Origin: Bacillota bacterium
GTDB taxonomy: Bacteria; Bacillota; Limnochordia; Darwinibacteriales; Darwinibacteriaceae
NCBI GenBank assembly: GCA_012518325.1
Contig: JAAYSR010000212.1
Coordinates: 1-11,071, forward strand
DNA: 11,071 bases
Direction: 5' to 3'
Shown here: positions 1 to 6,672 of the stretch, one piece after another
Numbering within the stretch: position 1 is the stretch's first letter
Layout of the letters: each line of letters opens with the position of its first letter
Position numbers and translations under genes: made by a program
The notes under the pieces: generated by a model
Told to the model about the DNA's origin: nothing
The model's input: the letters and a program-made list of their open reading frames with translations, nothing else
The model's database searches: none

Positions 1-335
1 AGCCGATGGCACGGTACTCCCAGCAGATGGCCCAGGGCCTCAGCCAGAGATGATCCTGGCAGGAAAACCGGCATGTAGGAATCTTCGCTTGGCCTGGGCT
101 TAACGCTCACCCCGATGGACACCAGCTCATGGCCGGCCAGGGCAGGGGCAAGCCTGGCCGTCACTTCAGGAAGATTCTGCACATGTTGAAATAAGGCTTC
201 CGATTGCCGCAAACCTCGCGAACCAGAAGCCACATGCAGGATTATCCTCTCATCTGCCTTGATTTTTCCATCCTCCCCCAGGAGGCACATTGAAGTTGTA
301 TAGCTGCTTGTATCAATTCCGAGAAACACCTTCAT
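1..335 (-). CDS. M22-family (TsaD/Kae1-like) protein, N-terminal part, truncated by the window edge
   Basis: This open reading frame starts at ATG 335-333 and runs off the left edge, showing about 111 residues. It begins MKVFLGIDTSSYTTS, the nucleotide-binding opening of the ASKHA fold as found in the O-sialoglycoprotein endopeptidase / peptidase M22 family. The family also includes TsaD, which makes the t6A modification of tRNA. Further on, an SIGVSVKPRP stretch and a GHLLGVPCH stretch fit the family pattern. In Clostridia a TsaD paralogue of unknown job, usually annotated 'O-sialoglycoprotein endopeptidase' or 'peptidase M22 family protein', commonly follows nusB. The start codon overlaps the nusB stop in an ATGA arrangement (332-335), which suggests translational coupling. 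The metal-binding HxxxH region would lie beyond the edge, so activity cannot be judged. Family placement is good; assignment as paralogue rather than true TsaD is inferred from the start motif and the neighbours. Confidence 0.8.
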   Translation of the reverse strand, partial: MKVFLGIDTSSYTTSMCLLGEDGKIKADERIILHVASGSRGLRQSEALFQHVQNLPEVTARLAPALAGHELVSIGVSVKPRPSEDSYMPVFLPGSSLAEALGHLLGVPCHR

Positions 336-739
336 TGAAATTCTCCATCTCGAACTACCGTGCCTAACAGACCGTTGATAAACCGGGGCGAATCTTCGTC
401 ACCGAACTCCTTAGCCAGCTCCACTGCTTCGTTGACAGCAACCCCCGCCGGTATGTCATCCATAAACACAATCTCATAGATGGCAAGCCTCAAAATGCTG
501 CGGTCAATGAACCCTAGGCGATGGACTTCCCAATCCCTGGAGATACTGGCAATCTGGGCATCTATCGCTCCAACATGCCGGTGGACACCCTGCACCACCT
601 GTCTTACATAGTTCTGGTTTTCTGCGTTTAACGCAACTTCTTCCAGTCTCTGCGCCAAGGCGGTTTCTACATCCATTTGGCTTAAATCAATCTGAAACAG
701 AGTCTGAAAAGCAACCTGACGTGCCAGTCTTCTACTCAA
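332..739 (-). CDS. nusB: Transcription antitermination factor NusB
   Basis: The 135-residue product has the usual length of NusB. This small all-helical RNA-binding protein pairs with NusE (ribosomal protein S10) on boxA RNA to allow antitermination of rRNA transcription. Its N-terminus, with SRRLARQVAFQTLFQID, is the conserved first helix containing the arginine-rich RNA-binding surface. Its C-terminal half carries the family signature, from AIYEI through PAGVAVNEAVELAKEFG (about 97-113) to FINGLLGTV. The start is TTG at 739-737, preceded by GAGGTGAT at a good distance, and this ribosome binding site overlaps the stop codon of the DUF2273 gene. The gene is the fourth in the asp23-amaP-DUF2273-nusB run and overlaps the next gene by four bases. 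In B. subtilis nusB (yqhZ) likewise lies downstream of accC and the Asp23-family gene yqhY. Confidence 0.96.
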   Translation of the reverse strand: MSRRLARQVAFQTLFQIDLSQMDVETALAQRLEEVALNAENQNYVRQVVQGVHRHVGAIDAQIASISRDWEVHRLGFIDRSILRLAIYEIVFMDDIPAGVAVNEAVELAKEFGDEDSPRFINGLLGTVVRDGEFQ

Positions 740-750
740 ACAATATCACC

Positions 751-954
751 TCAAAATCGACCGGTAAAATCGCCGCCGCTGCGTGGCGAATCCAAGTATG
801 AACCGAGAAAAAACCCTGCTGCAATGCATACCACCACTAACAGACCCTTAAGTATCCCGAAGGCGATAATGATCCAGCCCACAATGAGGCCCATAATGGA
901 GCCAAGTATCTTTCCGAAGTGAGCACCGAGCAGTGCAAGCAGCTTTTCCTTCAT
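751..954 (-). CDS. DUF2273 small membrane protein
   Basis: This is a 67-residue hydrophobic protein. It has a short charged N-terminus (MKEKLLALLGAHFGKILG), two closely spaced membrane segments at about residues 18-34 and 36-52, and a short polar tail ending in SPRSGGDFTGRF. Length, the GxxxGxxxG-like glycine spacing and the position next to amaP and asp23 match the DUF2273 family, small proteins usually encoded beside Asp23/Gls24 genes in Gram-positive bacteria. Its function is not established; a role in membrane attachment of the Asp23 module is inferred from context. It begins with ATG 954-952 after AAAGGGGTG, a ribosome binding site that overlaps the amaP stop codon, so the two genes are probably coupled. 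The stop codon in turn overlaps the ribosome binding site of nusB. Confidence 0.88.
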   Translation of the reverse strand: MKEKLLALLGAHFGKILGSIMGLIVGWIIIAFGILKGLLVVVCIAAGFFLGSYLDSPRSGGDFTGRF

Positions 955-968
955 ATACCAGCACCCCT

Positions 969-1502
969 TTAAACTATCTCCTCCAGCTGAGGATCCGTTT
1001 CGGCGGCATTCTTTGCTATGCCGTCAACGAACACTTCAACCTCTTGAATTGCCACACCCACAGTTTTCTGCACATAGTCACGCACAGTCTCCTGCAGCTC
1101 CTCTGACAGCTCAGACAGATTATGGTCAGGATAGACTGTCACTCTTAACTTTACTTTGGGATTGACCACATCGGTAAAGGATGCCCGCACCTGCTCCAAG
1201 CCGGAGATTTGCGCGGCGCCCTCTACAATGAGGCTTTCCACACAGTCGGTACTGATCCTGATTTCCCCTAGTTCTCTGGGATACACAATAAACCTTTTTT
1301 CTGTTCTGGAGATGAGCACAGCAAGATAAACCGCCAGAATGACCAAGATCAAAACAACAATGCTGCCGTCAAAGAGCAGCCTTGGCGATTCCAGCCAGTT
1401 GATCACAACGGTGCTGCCCAATATGGTTGATAGCAAAAATCCTGCAAGGACCACCAGAACCAGGCCGGTGATCCCCAGTAAGATACGGTCAAGTATGATC
1501 AT
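969..1502 (-). CDS. amaP: Asp23 membrane anchor protein AmaP
   Basis: This 177-residue protein is recognised as AmaP, which in Staphylococcus aureus tethers Asp23 to the membrane. It shows two membrane segments at about residues 6-28 and 46-65 forming a hairpin, with the intervening loop carrying INWLESPRLLF. A soluble domain follows from about residue 70, beginning FIVYPRELGEIRIS. That soluble part, 79-162, looks like an Asp23-type domain: it repeats the GE(L/I)(K/R)I opening and the closing EV.V.V.G pattern of the neighbouring Asp23 protein, with the same 35-residue spacing at the C-terminal end. The start is ATG 1502-1500, only two bases after the asp23 stop, and its ribosome binding site must lie in the end of asp23. 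The order asp23-amaP-DUF2273 is the common arrangement of this module. The length is normal for the family. Confidence 0.9.
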   Translation of the reverse strand: MIILDRILLGITGLVLVVLAGFLLSTILGSTVVINWLESPRLLFDGSIVVLILVILAVYLAVLISRTEKRFIVYPRELGEIRISTDCVESLIVEGAAQISGLEQVRASFTDVVNPKVKLRVTVYPDHNLSELSEELQETVRDYVQKTVGVAIQEVEVFVDGIAKNAAETDPQLEEIV

Positions 1503-1504
1503 GT

Positions 1505-1906
1505 CTACTTCCCCCTGGGAGCGGGCGCTTGCTGCTCTTCACCCTTTTTTTCCTGGGGAAACTGCACGCCCTGCACGTGCAAGTTAACCTCCATGACATC
1601 GAGTCCCGTCATTACTTCAATTGTCCGCTTGACATTCTCCTGAATCTGCTGCGCAACTTCAGGGATGCTGTATCCATATTCAATGATCACAAATAAATCA
1701 ACAACACATTCGTGTTCGCCTACATCGACTTTAACGCCCTTGGACAGGTTGCGGGCACCGAGCATTTCTGCGATGCCGCCGGCGATCCCGCCGCTCATTC
1801 CGGCGACACCGGGAATTTCAACCGTAGCAAGGCCTGCGATAATGCCCACCACATCGTTGGCAATCTTCAATTCGCCCAATTCGCTGCGACGTTCGGTTTC
1901 CGACAT
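1505..1906 (-). CDS. Asp23/Gls24 family envelope stress protein (YqhY-type)
   Basis: The 133-residue product belongs to the Asp23/Gls24 (DUF322) family. Diagnostic parts are GELKIANDVVGIIAGLA (11-27), VEIPGVAGMSGG and the IAGGIAEMLG helix (41-50), VDVGEHECVVDLFVIIEYG, and the closing EVNLHVQGVQF (106-116). The tail after 117 is charged and disordered-looking (EKKGEEQQAPAPRGK). Members coat the inner membrane face and respond to envelope stress. The B. subtilis orthologue YqhY lies in the same accB-accC-yqhY-nusB order, and its loss there is compensated by mutations in acetyl-CoA carboxylase genes. ATG 1906-1904 is preceded by a near-perfect AGGAGGTG. A sigma-A-type promoter lies immediately upstream (1930-1958), so the gene can be expressed apart from accBC. 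I leave the symbol blank because asp23, gls24 and yqhY are all used for this family. Confidence 0.93.
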   Translation of the reverse strand: MSETERRSELGELKIANDVVGIIAGLATVEIPGVAGMSGGIAGGIAEMLGARNLSKGVKVDVGEHECVVDLFVIIEYGYSIPEVAQQIQENVKRTIEVMTGLDVMEVNLHVQGVQFPQEKKGEEQQAPAPRGK

Positions 1907-1929
1907 TTTTCTTACACCTCCTAACGATT

Positions 1930-1958
1930 AGTATACCAAACTATTCCTTATTCGACAA
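1930..1958 (-). promoter_or_regulatory. Sigma-A-type promoter for the asp23-amaP-DUF2273-nusB genes
   Basis: Read on the minus strand, TTGTCG (1958-1953; 4 of 6 matches to TTGACA) is followed by a 17-base spacer and TATACT (1935-1930; 5 of 6 matches to TATAAT). TGG directly precedes the second box, giving the TGn extended -10 element. The upstream box lies inside the last codons of accC. The predicted transcription start, at about 1923, falls at the edge of the AGGAGG ribosome binding site (1922-1917), leaving a leader of only about 17 bases. The promoter is judged from sequence match and spacing alone. Confidence 0.6.
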
Positions 1959-3305
1959 TTCCGTTTCTTCCAACCACTGCTCCAGAAAATCAGTGGAAAA
2001 ATGTCCCGCCCGAAAGCGTGCGTCTTCCATCATAGCCCTGTGGAAAGGGACTGAAGTCTCGATTCCTTCTACCGTGAGCTCCTGCAAGGCGCGCTTCATC
2101 CGCTCAATCGCTTCTGCCCGGTCAGCTCCCCAGCTGATCAGCTTGGCAAACATAGAATCATAGTAGGGAGGTATTGCATAGCCTTGGTAGACATGACTGT
2201 CCCAGCGAATTCCACAGCCGCCGGGAACGAACAGTTCCTCAATCACACCCGGCGAAGGCCTGGAGTTCAGGCGCACCGCCTCTGCATTAATGCGGCATTC
2301 GATAGCATGGCCTTTAGGGACAAGGTCCTGTTGGCTGCAGCCCAAAGCGTTGCCTGAGGCAATGCGAATCTGCTCTTTTACCAAGTCGATGCCGTAGACC
2401 ATTTCAGTCACCGGGTGCTCCACCTGAATGCGAGTGTTCATTTCCATAAAATAAAACTTGCCTGCATCATCTAGCAAAAACTCCATCGTCCCGGCGTTGC
2501 GGTACCCTACAGCCTGGGCCCCCAGCACTGCGGCTCTGCCCATTTCCGCCCGCAGCGCTTCATCAACGGCAGGCGAAGGACACTCTTCGATCAGCTTCTG
2601 ATGACGGCGCTGCAAGGAACACTCCCGTTCACCGAAGTGAACGATGCTGCCATGGTGATCTCCCAGCAGCTGAACTTCAATGTGCCTGGGTGATTCAATG
2701 AATTTCTCCAGATACACAGCATCATTGTTAAAAGCTGCTGCTGCTTCAGAGCGGGCGGTGTGAAAACCCTTGAGCAGCTCCTGGCGATCCCGGGCCAGGC
2801 GCATGCCTTTGCCGCCCCCTCCTGCACTGGCCTTTATCATCACCGGATAGCCGATCTCCTCGGCAGATTCAATCAACTCCTGCTCATTGCTGATGGCCCC
2901 CTCGCTACCTGGAACAACAGGCACTCCCGCCTCTTTCATTGTTGCCTTGGCCCTGGACTTATCGCCCAAGAGCTCAATCTGCTGCGGACTGGGCCCAATA
3001 AAGACCAAATTGTGCGCCTCGCAGATTTCTGCAAAAAGCGCACTTTCGCTTAAGTAGCCGTAACCGGGATGAACTGCGTCTGCACCGTAGGCAACCGCTG
3101 CAGCCAAAATGTTTTGAGCGTTGAGATAGCTCTTTTGGGAAGCTGCCGGGCCAATGCACACTGCCCAGTCGGCCCACTTCGCGTGCAGCGATTCCCGATC
3201 CCCTTCTGAGTAAACAGCAATAGTTTCTATGTTCAGCTCACGACAGGCCCTGATTATGCGCAGGGCGATCTCACCCCGATTGGCAACCAGTATTCTGCGT
3301 AACAT
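1941..3305 (-). CDS. accC: Acetyl-CoA carboxylase biotin carboxylase subunit
   Basis: This 454-residue protein carboxylates the biotin on AccB using ATP and bicarbonate, the first half-reaction of acetyl-CoA carboxylase and the committed step of fatty acid synthesis. The N-terminal domain opens with ILVANRGEIA (5-14) and includes HPGYGYLSE (79-87). The ATP-grasp domain has the glycine-rich lid KASAGGGGKGM (about 158-168). The catalytic region has HIEVQ (208-212), FGERECSLQRRHQK (224-237), and EMNTRIQVEHPVTE (288-301) with the active-site Arg292. The C-terminal biotin-carboxylase domain includes RINAE and PYYDSM. Length matches the stand-alone bacterial subunit of about 450 residues, with no fused carrier domain. 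ATG 3305-3303 follows AGGAGGTG. The gene lies 10 bases after accB. accD and accA are not in the window. Confidence 0.97.
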   Translation of the reverse strand: MLRRILVANRGEIALRIIRACRELNIETIAVYSEGDRESLHAKWADWAVCIGPAASQKSYLNAQNILAAAVAYGADAVHPGYGYLSESALFAEICEAHNLVFIGPSPQQIELLGDKSRAKATMKEAGVPVVPGSEGAISNEQELIESAEEIGYPVMIKASAGGGGKGMRLARDRQELLKGFHTARSEAAAAFNNDAVYLEKFIESPRHIEVQLLGDHHGSIVHFGERECSLQRRHQKLIEECPSPAVDEALRAEMGRAAVLGAQAVGYRNAGTMEFLLDDAGKFYFMEMNTRIQVEHPVTEMVYGIDLVKEQIRIASGNALGCSQQDLVPKGHAIECRINAEAVRLNSRPSPGVIEELFVPGGCGIRWDSHVYQGYAIPPYYDSMFAKLISWGADRAEAIERMKRALQELTVEGIETSVPFHRAMMEDARFRAGHFSTDFLEQWLEETELSNKE

Positions 3306-3315
3306 AGGGCACCTC

Positions 3316-3765
3316 CTAAGCCTGTGGATCGATCAGCATCAAGGGCTGCCCAAACTCTACAGGCTCGCCGTTTTCCACGAGGATCTCCCTGATCACGCCG
3401 CTGACCTCAGCTTCAATTTCGTTCATCATCTTCATGGCCTCAATTATGAAGAGGGTTTGGCCAGGCGCGACTTTATCGCCTGCCCGGACAAAGGGATCCG
3501 CATCGGGAGCAGGCGCACGGTAAAAAGTGCCCACCATGGGGGCCAACACTTCCACCAGACTCCCCCTCGCTTCAGGGGCCTGCTGGGGAGGGGCGGAGAC
3601 GGGCTGCGGGATGGCGGCTGTATCCGTCACTTCCCTTGGGGCAGACTTAGGCTCTGGCCCCGCTTTGCGGATGCGGACTCGAAAGTCCCCGTCCTCTATT
3701 TCCAAATCGGTAATGTCGGTTGAGTTTACTAGCGAGATTAACTCTTTGATCTGCGAAAATTCCAT
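3316..3765 (-). CDS. accB: Acetyl-CoA carboxylase biotin carboxyl carrier protein
   Basis: This 149-residue carrier subunit shuttles carboxyl groups on a covalently bound biotin between AccC and the carboxyltransferase. Residues 1-35 form the AccB-type N-terminal segment that binds biotin carboxylase (opening [18 protein letters not shown]). A flexible Pro/Ala-rich linker follows at about 40-67. The biotinyl domain (69-147) has [19 protein letters not shown], which includes the protruding thumb typical of acetyl-CoA carboxylase carriers. It also contains the biotinylation motif EAMKMMNE, with Lys112 as the modified residue. The start is ATG 3765-3763 with GAGGTG about 11 bases upstream, slightly long spacing. 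The gene pairs with accC and is separated from spoIIIAH by a terminator, so it needs its own promoter. I could not identify a convincing one in the 103-base gap. Confidence 0.97.
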   Translation of the reverse strand: MEFSQIKELISLVNSTDITDLEIEDGDFRVRIRKAGPEPKSAPREVTDTAAIPQPVSAPPQQAPEARGSLVEVLAPMVGTFYRAPAPDADPFVRAGDKVAPGQTLFIIEAMKMMNEIEAEVSGVIREILVENGEPVEFGQPLMLIDPQA

Positions 3766-3830
3766 AGTCTAAAGGACACCTCTTTCTTATTGCATCTGTA
3801 CATTTTCGCTAGCAGAGCCCCTTCTCCTCC

Positions 3831-3859
3831 AAGAAAAGAAGCCTCAATGGCTGAGGCTT
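3831..3859 (-). terminator. Intrinsic terminator ending the spoIIIA operon
   Basis: On the minus strand, AAGCCTCA pairs with TGAGGCTT (3859-3852 with 3846-3839) around a five-base loop, an 8-bp stem. The run CTTTTCTT follows (3838-3831). It begins nine bases past the spoIIIAH stop. The U-tract is interrupted by two C residues, so termination may be incomplete and some read-through into accB is possible. Confidence 0.75.
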
Positions 3860-3868
3860 GTAACAGGA

Positions 3869-4414
3869 CTACACACCGACGGTTTCATCAACTATGGTAA
3901 TACGTTCCAGCCTAATGCCGGTGAGCCGATGCACCAGTTCTCCAATGCGCGCAGCTTCATCCCGCACCAGAGCAACCGGCACCACCACTGTAATCGCCTC
4001 CTGCTCCAACAAGACGAGGGCGTCCAGGTAGCCTTGAGCCTTTAAGAGGTTTTCGATTTCCGTCTCCCGGCTGATCTTCTCAATCAGCAGCTGCAGATCT
4101 GTCTGAGCCTGCTCTTTGCGCTCCCCATCGGTGTGACCATCGTAGGCAAGGTTCTGCAGCAGCTCAATCTGCCTGCTGCGCATGCGTTCCCTTTCCAGTT
4201 TGTACTCGGAATACTTTGTAGGAATGCTGCGGACGGTAACAGGTTCCACTACCACTACCTGGCCCATGCCATCGTCCAGATCGGGCATGTCTTTGTTTTC
4301 CCCTTCAGGTCCTTCATCAACCTTGAAGATATAAACCAAAGCAAAGATCACCAGTACAACAATGATTAAATTCCACAGAACCTTCTTTCCCCGCACTACG
4401 ACAAACTTCGCCAT
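3869..4414 (-). CDS. spoIIIAH: Stage III sporulation protein AH
   Basis: SpoIIIAH is the mother-cell membrane protein whose outer domain binds forespore SpoIIQ to form the channel across the intermembrane space. The product from ATG 4414-4412 is 181 residues. It has a short basic N-terminus (MAKFVVVRGKK), one membrane segment at about 13-30, an acidic linker rich in D and E, then a long helical region with QTDLQLLIEKISRE and a C-terminal ring-building domain ending RLERITIVDETVGV. Length and layout fit the family, though the N-terminal region is divergent, as is usual. An alternative ATG at 4423 has its ribosome binding site directly abutting it. AGGGAGG sits nine bases before ATG 4414, so I chose the latter. 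It is the last gene of the operon and is followed by a terminator. Confidence 0.92.
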   Translation of the reverse strand: MAKFVVVRGKKVLWNLIIVVLVIFALVYIFKVDEGPEGENKDMPDLDDGMGQVVVVEPVTVRSIPTKYSEYKLERERMRSRQIELLQNLAYDGHTDGERKEQAQTDLQLLIEKISRETEIENLLKAQGYLDALVLLEQEAITVVVPVALVRDEAARIGELVHRLTGIRLERITIVDETVGV

Positions 4415-4423
4415 TTTCACCAT

Positions 4424-4430
4424 CCTCCCT
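4424..4430 (-). promoter_or_regulatory. Ribosome binding site that decides the spoIIIAH start
   Basis: AGGGAGG on the minus strand overlaps the spoIIIAG stop codon. It is nine bases before ATG 4414 but has no gap to ATG 4423, which favours the shorter protein. Confidence 0.7.
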
Positions 4431-4971
4431 ATTGTTTGAACAAAACTTCAATTCGATACATGGGAACCTGCAAGGCTGTGGCCGCCGCTTGGGAAACTGC
4501 GAGACGCAGTTCAGGGCTGGCCTCGCCATCAATCACCACCAGCACGCCCCGGACAGTCGGCTCGATTTCTTCCACAACCAGGGGCACCTCCTTGCGTTCG
4601 GCATCGTTGCGCATCAGAACCGGATGTGATGTCCGCCGCCGTTCTGTCAGGCCCTCAGCTCCGTAGCGCTCCTCTTCTGTTAAATCGTAGGCCAGCACAA
4701 GGCGGGGACCGCTCTCCATGGTCAAGAAAACCTCTACACGCCTGCCACCCAGCATGGCATTTAAGATGGCAGCAAGTTCTTTCTCCAACGTCTCCGGGGC
4801 AGAGCTGGCCGGTTTTGCATCAACTGACCGTCCTTCCGACAGCCCTGCCGGAAACTCTGCCGGCCTTGCGGGCTGGAAAATCAGAAGTCCTATCCCCGCA
4901 ATCAACACTACCGCCAGCCAGCTGAAGATCTTTTTTTGCCGCTCGCTTAGGCGGCTCCACAGCTCACCCAT
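4429..4971 (-). CDS. spoIIIAG: Stage III sporulation protein AG
   Basis: SpoIIIAG forms a large ring in the intermembrane space between mother cell and forespore, part of the SpoIIIA-SpoIIQ complex. The 180-residue product has a cytoplasmic basic N-terminus (GELWSRLSERQKKIF), one membrane segment at about 16-33, a low-complexity linker to about 58, and then a ring-building domain. That domain runs from LEKELAAILNAMLGG through RVEVFLTMESG to the closing VPMYRIEVLFKQ. It includes a stretch in the middle with ERRRTSHPVLMR and RGVLVVIDGE, matching the family pattern of a beta insertion followed by an alpha-beta fold. It is somewhat shorter than the B. subtilis protein, mostly through the linker. 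ATG 4971-4969 follows AGGGGG with six-base spacing. The neighbours AF and AH confirm the identity. Confidence 0.95.
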   Translation of the reverse strand: MGELWSRLSERQKKIFSWLAVVLIAGIGLLIFQPARPAEFPAGLSEGRSVDAKPASSAPETLEKELAAILNAMLGGRRVEVFLTMESGPRLVLAYDLTEEERYGAEGLTERRRTSHPVLMRNDAERKEVPLVVEEIEPTVRGVLVVIDGEASPELRLAVSQAAATALQVPMYRIEVLFKQ

Positions 4972-4981
4972 AAGCTACCCC

Positions 4982-5479
4982 CTACTCTGCCCAGCGCTGC
5001 ACTGAGATTTGCTCTGAAGGAAAGTGCAACAACGAGGCTACAATCTGACCGACCTGTTCAGCTGACTCTGCCTCAAAGGGCTGCAGAAAGACGTGGATCA
5101 GGGCGCCATTCTTCCCAGCATCGGAAATCTCTACCCTTACAGCTTCAACGTAGTCCAGGCCCAGCAGTGCGTCCTCGATCTGCCCCTCCAGAGAATTTTC
5201 ATCCAGACTGACAAAGGGTGCAGCAGCAGCCAGCTTCACCCTGGAGGCCAGCGCATTTACATTGGGCTCCGGTGTAGAGCTGCCCTGCCAGGAGATCTCA
5301 AAGGAAGTGAGATCCTGGTTCAGCAAAATGCTGACCGGCTCAAGGACCGCCAGCATCAGAGCTAGACCAAGCACCAGTTTGGAGTACTTGGCCAGCTCCC
5401 CGGAGGGAAGGAGCATTTCCAGAATGCCAAGGAGAACAGCCAGGGTCAACAACGTTTGCAGCCACTGTTTCCAATACAT
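4982..5479 (-). CDS. spoIIIAF: Stage III sporulation protein AF
   Basis: SpoIIIAF is a mother-cell membrane component of the SpoIIIA complex. The 165-residue product has two membrane segments (about 7-24 and 33-53) separated by the family's conserved loop MLLPSGELAKYSKLV. A soluble C-terminal domain begins near residue 90 and includes LEGQIEDALLGLDYVEAVRVEI and ends SEQISVQRWAE; such domains in AF, AG and AH share the ring-building fold. Start choice: a GTG at 5488 overlaps the spoIIIAE stop, but ATG 5479-5477 has GAGGTGA six bases upstream. It gives an N-terminus (MYWKQWLQTLLTL) that lines up with the start of B. subtilis SpoIIIAF. The gap to spoIIIAE is then five bases. Confidence 0.94.
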   Translation of the reverse strand: MYWKQWLQTLLTLAVLLGILEMLLPSGELAKYSKLVLGLALMLAVLEPVSILLNQDLTSFEISWQGSSTPEPNVNALASRVKLAAAAPFVSLDENSLEGQIEDALLGLDYVEAVRVEISDAGKNGALIHVFLQPFEAESAEQVGQIVASLLHFPSEQISVQRWAE

Positions 5480-5484
5480 TGCGT

Positions 5485-5491
5485 TCACCTC
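5485..5491 (-). promoter_or_regulatory. Ribosome binding site that decides the spoIIIAF start
   Basis: GAGGTGA on the minus strand contains the spoIIIAE stop codon (TGA). Its GAGGTG core lies six bases before ATG 5479, arguing against the GTG at 5488, which lies within the site itself. Confidence 0.7.
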
Positions 5492-6660
5492 ATCAGCACT
5501 GCCAAATTGCCAATGCCAACCAGAATGGTTATGGACAGAAACAGCATCAAAGCCACAGTAGCCAAAGCAATCAGCACTAAGGTCAGGGAAGCCTCCATTG
5601 TGCCCAGAACTTGCACGATTCGCCTGTTACACACAGGCTCCAAGAAAGCACCAACGACCTTATAGACCAGAATCATCGCCCACACCTTTAATAAGGGGGC
5701 GGCCACCATGAACAGGATCATTACCAGGCCGAAGACACCGACAGCATTCTTGATAAGCAGCGAGCCGCCCACTACAACCTCCAGGGTATCAGCGAACATT
5801 CCGCCGGCTATGGGGACCAGAGTCTTGGTCAGGTACTTGGCTGTGCGCAAAGAGATGCCGTCGGTAACAGGCGCGATGGCACCCCTGACTGCCATAAAGC
5901 CTGAGAAGACAATGAAACTCAGCCCTAACAGGGATATAACCCCCTGCCTGAGCATCCTCCCCAGCTTGGGGAACTGAAGGTCAGTGCTGAAATAGGCGAC
6001 CAAGGAAAAGGCTGTGCTTACCAAAATCATAGGCAGAAGCAGATTCTGCACCAGACTTGCTATGGTTCCCACCACTGCCCAAAGCATAGGGTGGAAGACC
6101 GCTGCAGAAGTTACCGCTCCCACTGCGGCCAGGAGGGTGGACAGCATCGGTATCAGTGAGTACATGAAACCCACCATCTGATCAATGGCTGAGGCTGCCA
6201 CATTTGAAGCGATCTGGAAACTTTGCAGGCCGAGGATGACCAACACTAGAAAGGAGACGGCAGAGGCCAGGTCAACCACTGCTTTCGAGCCGAAGGAACG
6301 GCTCAAATATTCAAGCAGAGCAGCCAGGATGCCTATGACAACCAGCTGCCGCAGAAGATGCAGGCTCAAGTACAGCTCCCGCAAGAACTTGCGCAGAATT
6401 AGAACCAGGAGCTCGCCTGGAGACGACATACCTTCCCCGCCCCCCAGCAGGTCGCGAATGTCTAGACTGGGCAGGAACTGCCGATACTCTTCTTCCAGCA
6501 CTTCAGCAAACTTCAGCAGCTGCCCCAAGTCCAGCGCTTCCAGCTGGGCCTGGATAGATTCCTGAACAGGCCCTGCATCAGGGACAGTTTGCGCCTGCCC
6601 CCGCTGGGGAGAAACCGTCAAGACTAAAAATAGCAACAGAAGCACCTTCCACTGCCTCAT
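5485..6660 (-). CDS. spoIIIAE: Stage III sporulation protein AE
   Basis: SpoIIIAE is the large polytopic membrane protein of the SpoIIIA complex, probably contributing to the transmembrane passage in the mother-cell membrane. From ATG 6660 the product is 391 residues, the usual family size. It starts with a signal-peptide-like segment (MRQWKVLLLLFLVLTVS, likely cleaved after an AQA-type site near 24). An external polar region follows to about 95, with LLKFAEVLEEEYRQFLPSLDI. After that come several hydrophobic segments, including RQLVVIGILAALLEYL, the long run around LIPMLSTLLAAVGAVTSAA and a final segment near TLVLIALATVALMLFLSI. Start choice: GTG 6669 and ATG 6666 are in frame and overlap the spoIIIAD stop. 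AGGGTGA lies six bases before ATG 6660, which also gives the cleanest signal peptide. Confidence 0.95.
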   Translation of the reverse strand: MRQWKVLLLLFLVLTVSPQRGQAQTVPDAGPVQESIQAQLEALDLGQLLKFAEVLEEEYRQFLPSLDIRDLLGGGEGMSSPGELLVLILRKFLRELYLSLHLLRQLVVIGILAALLEYLSRSFGSKAVVDLASAVSFLVLVILGLQSFQIASNVAASAIDQMVGFMYSLIPMLSTLLAAVGAVTSAAVFHPMLWAVVGTIASLVQNLLLPMILVSTAFSLVAYFSTDLQFPKLGRMLRQGVISLLGLSFIVFSGFMAVRGAIAPVTDGISLRTAKYLTKTLVPIAGGMFADTLEVVVGGSLLIKNAVGVFGLVMILFMVAAPLLKVWAMILVYKVVGAFLEPVCNRRIVQVLGTMEASLTLVLIALATVALMLFLSITILVGIGNLAVLMR

Positions 6661-6665
6661 GCCCA

Positions 6666-6672
6666 TCACCCT
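6666..6672 (-). promoter_or_regulatory. Ribosome binding site favouring the spoIIIAE start at 6660
   Basis: AGGGTGA on the minus strand overlaps the spoIIIAD stop codon. Its AGGGTG core lies six bases before ATG 6660. ATG 6666 cannot be excluded, because a weaker TGGGTG lies seven bases before it. Confidence 0.55.

Noticed and set aside
3229..3723. A 164-codon plus-strand open frame opposite accB and the accC start
   Set aside because: It lies antisense to two clearly real genes, has no family-like motif, and its composition follows from the coding of the opposite strand.
3786..3815. CTGCTA, 18 bases and AATAAG as an accB promoter
   Set aside because: It matches only three and four of six positions, and the predicted transcript start would fall within the ribosome binding site and remove part of it.
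4972..5476. A search for an internal sigma-E promoter ahead of spoIIIAG, since I recall one reported inside the B. subtilis spoIIIA locus
   Set aside because: No CATA-type -10 box with a correctly spaced ATA was found by eye in this stretch.
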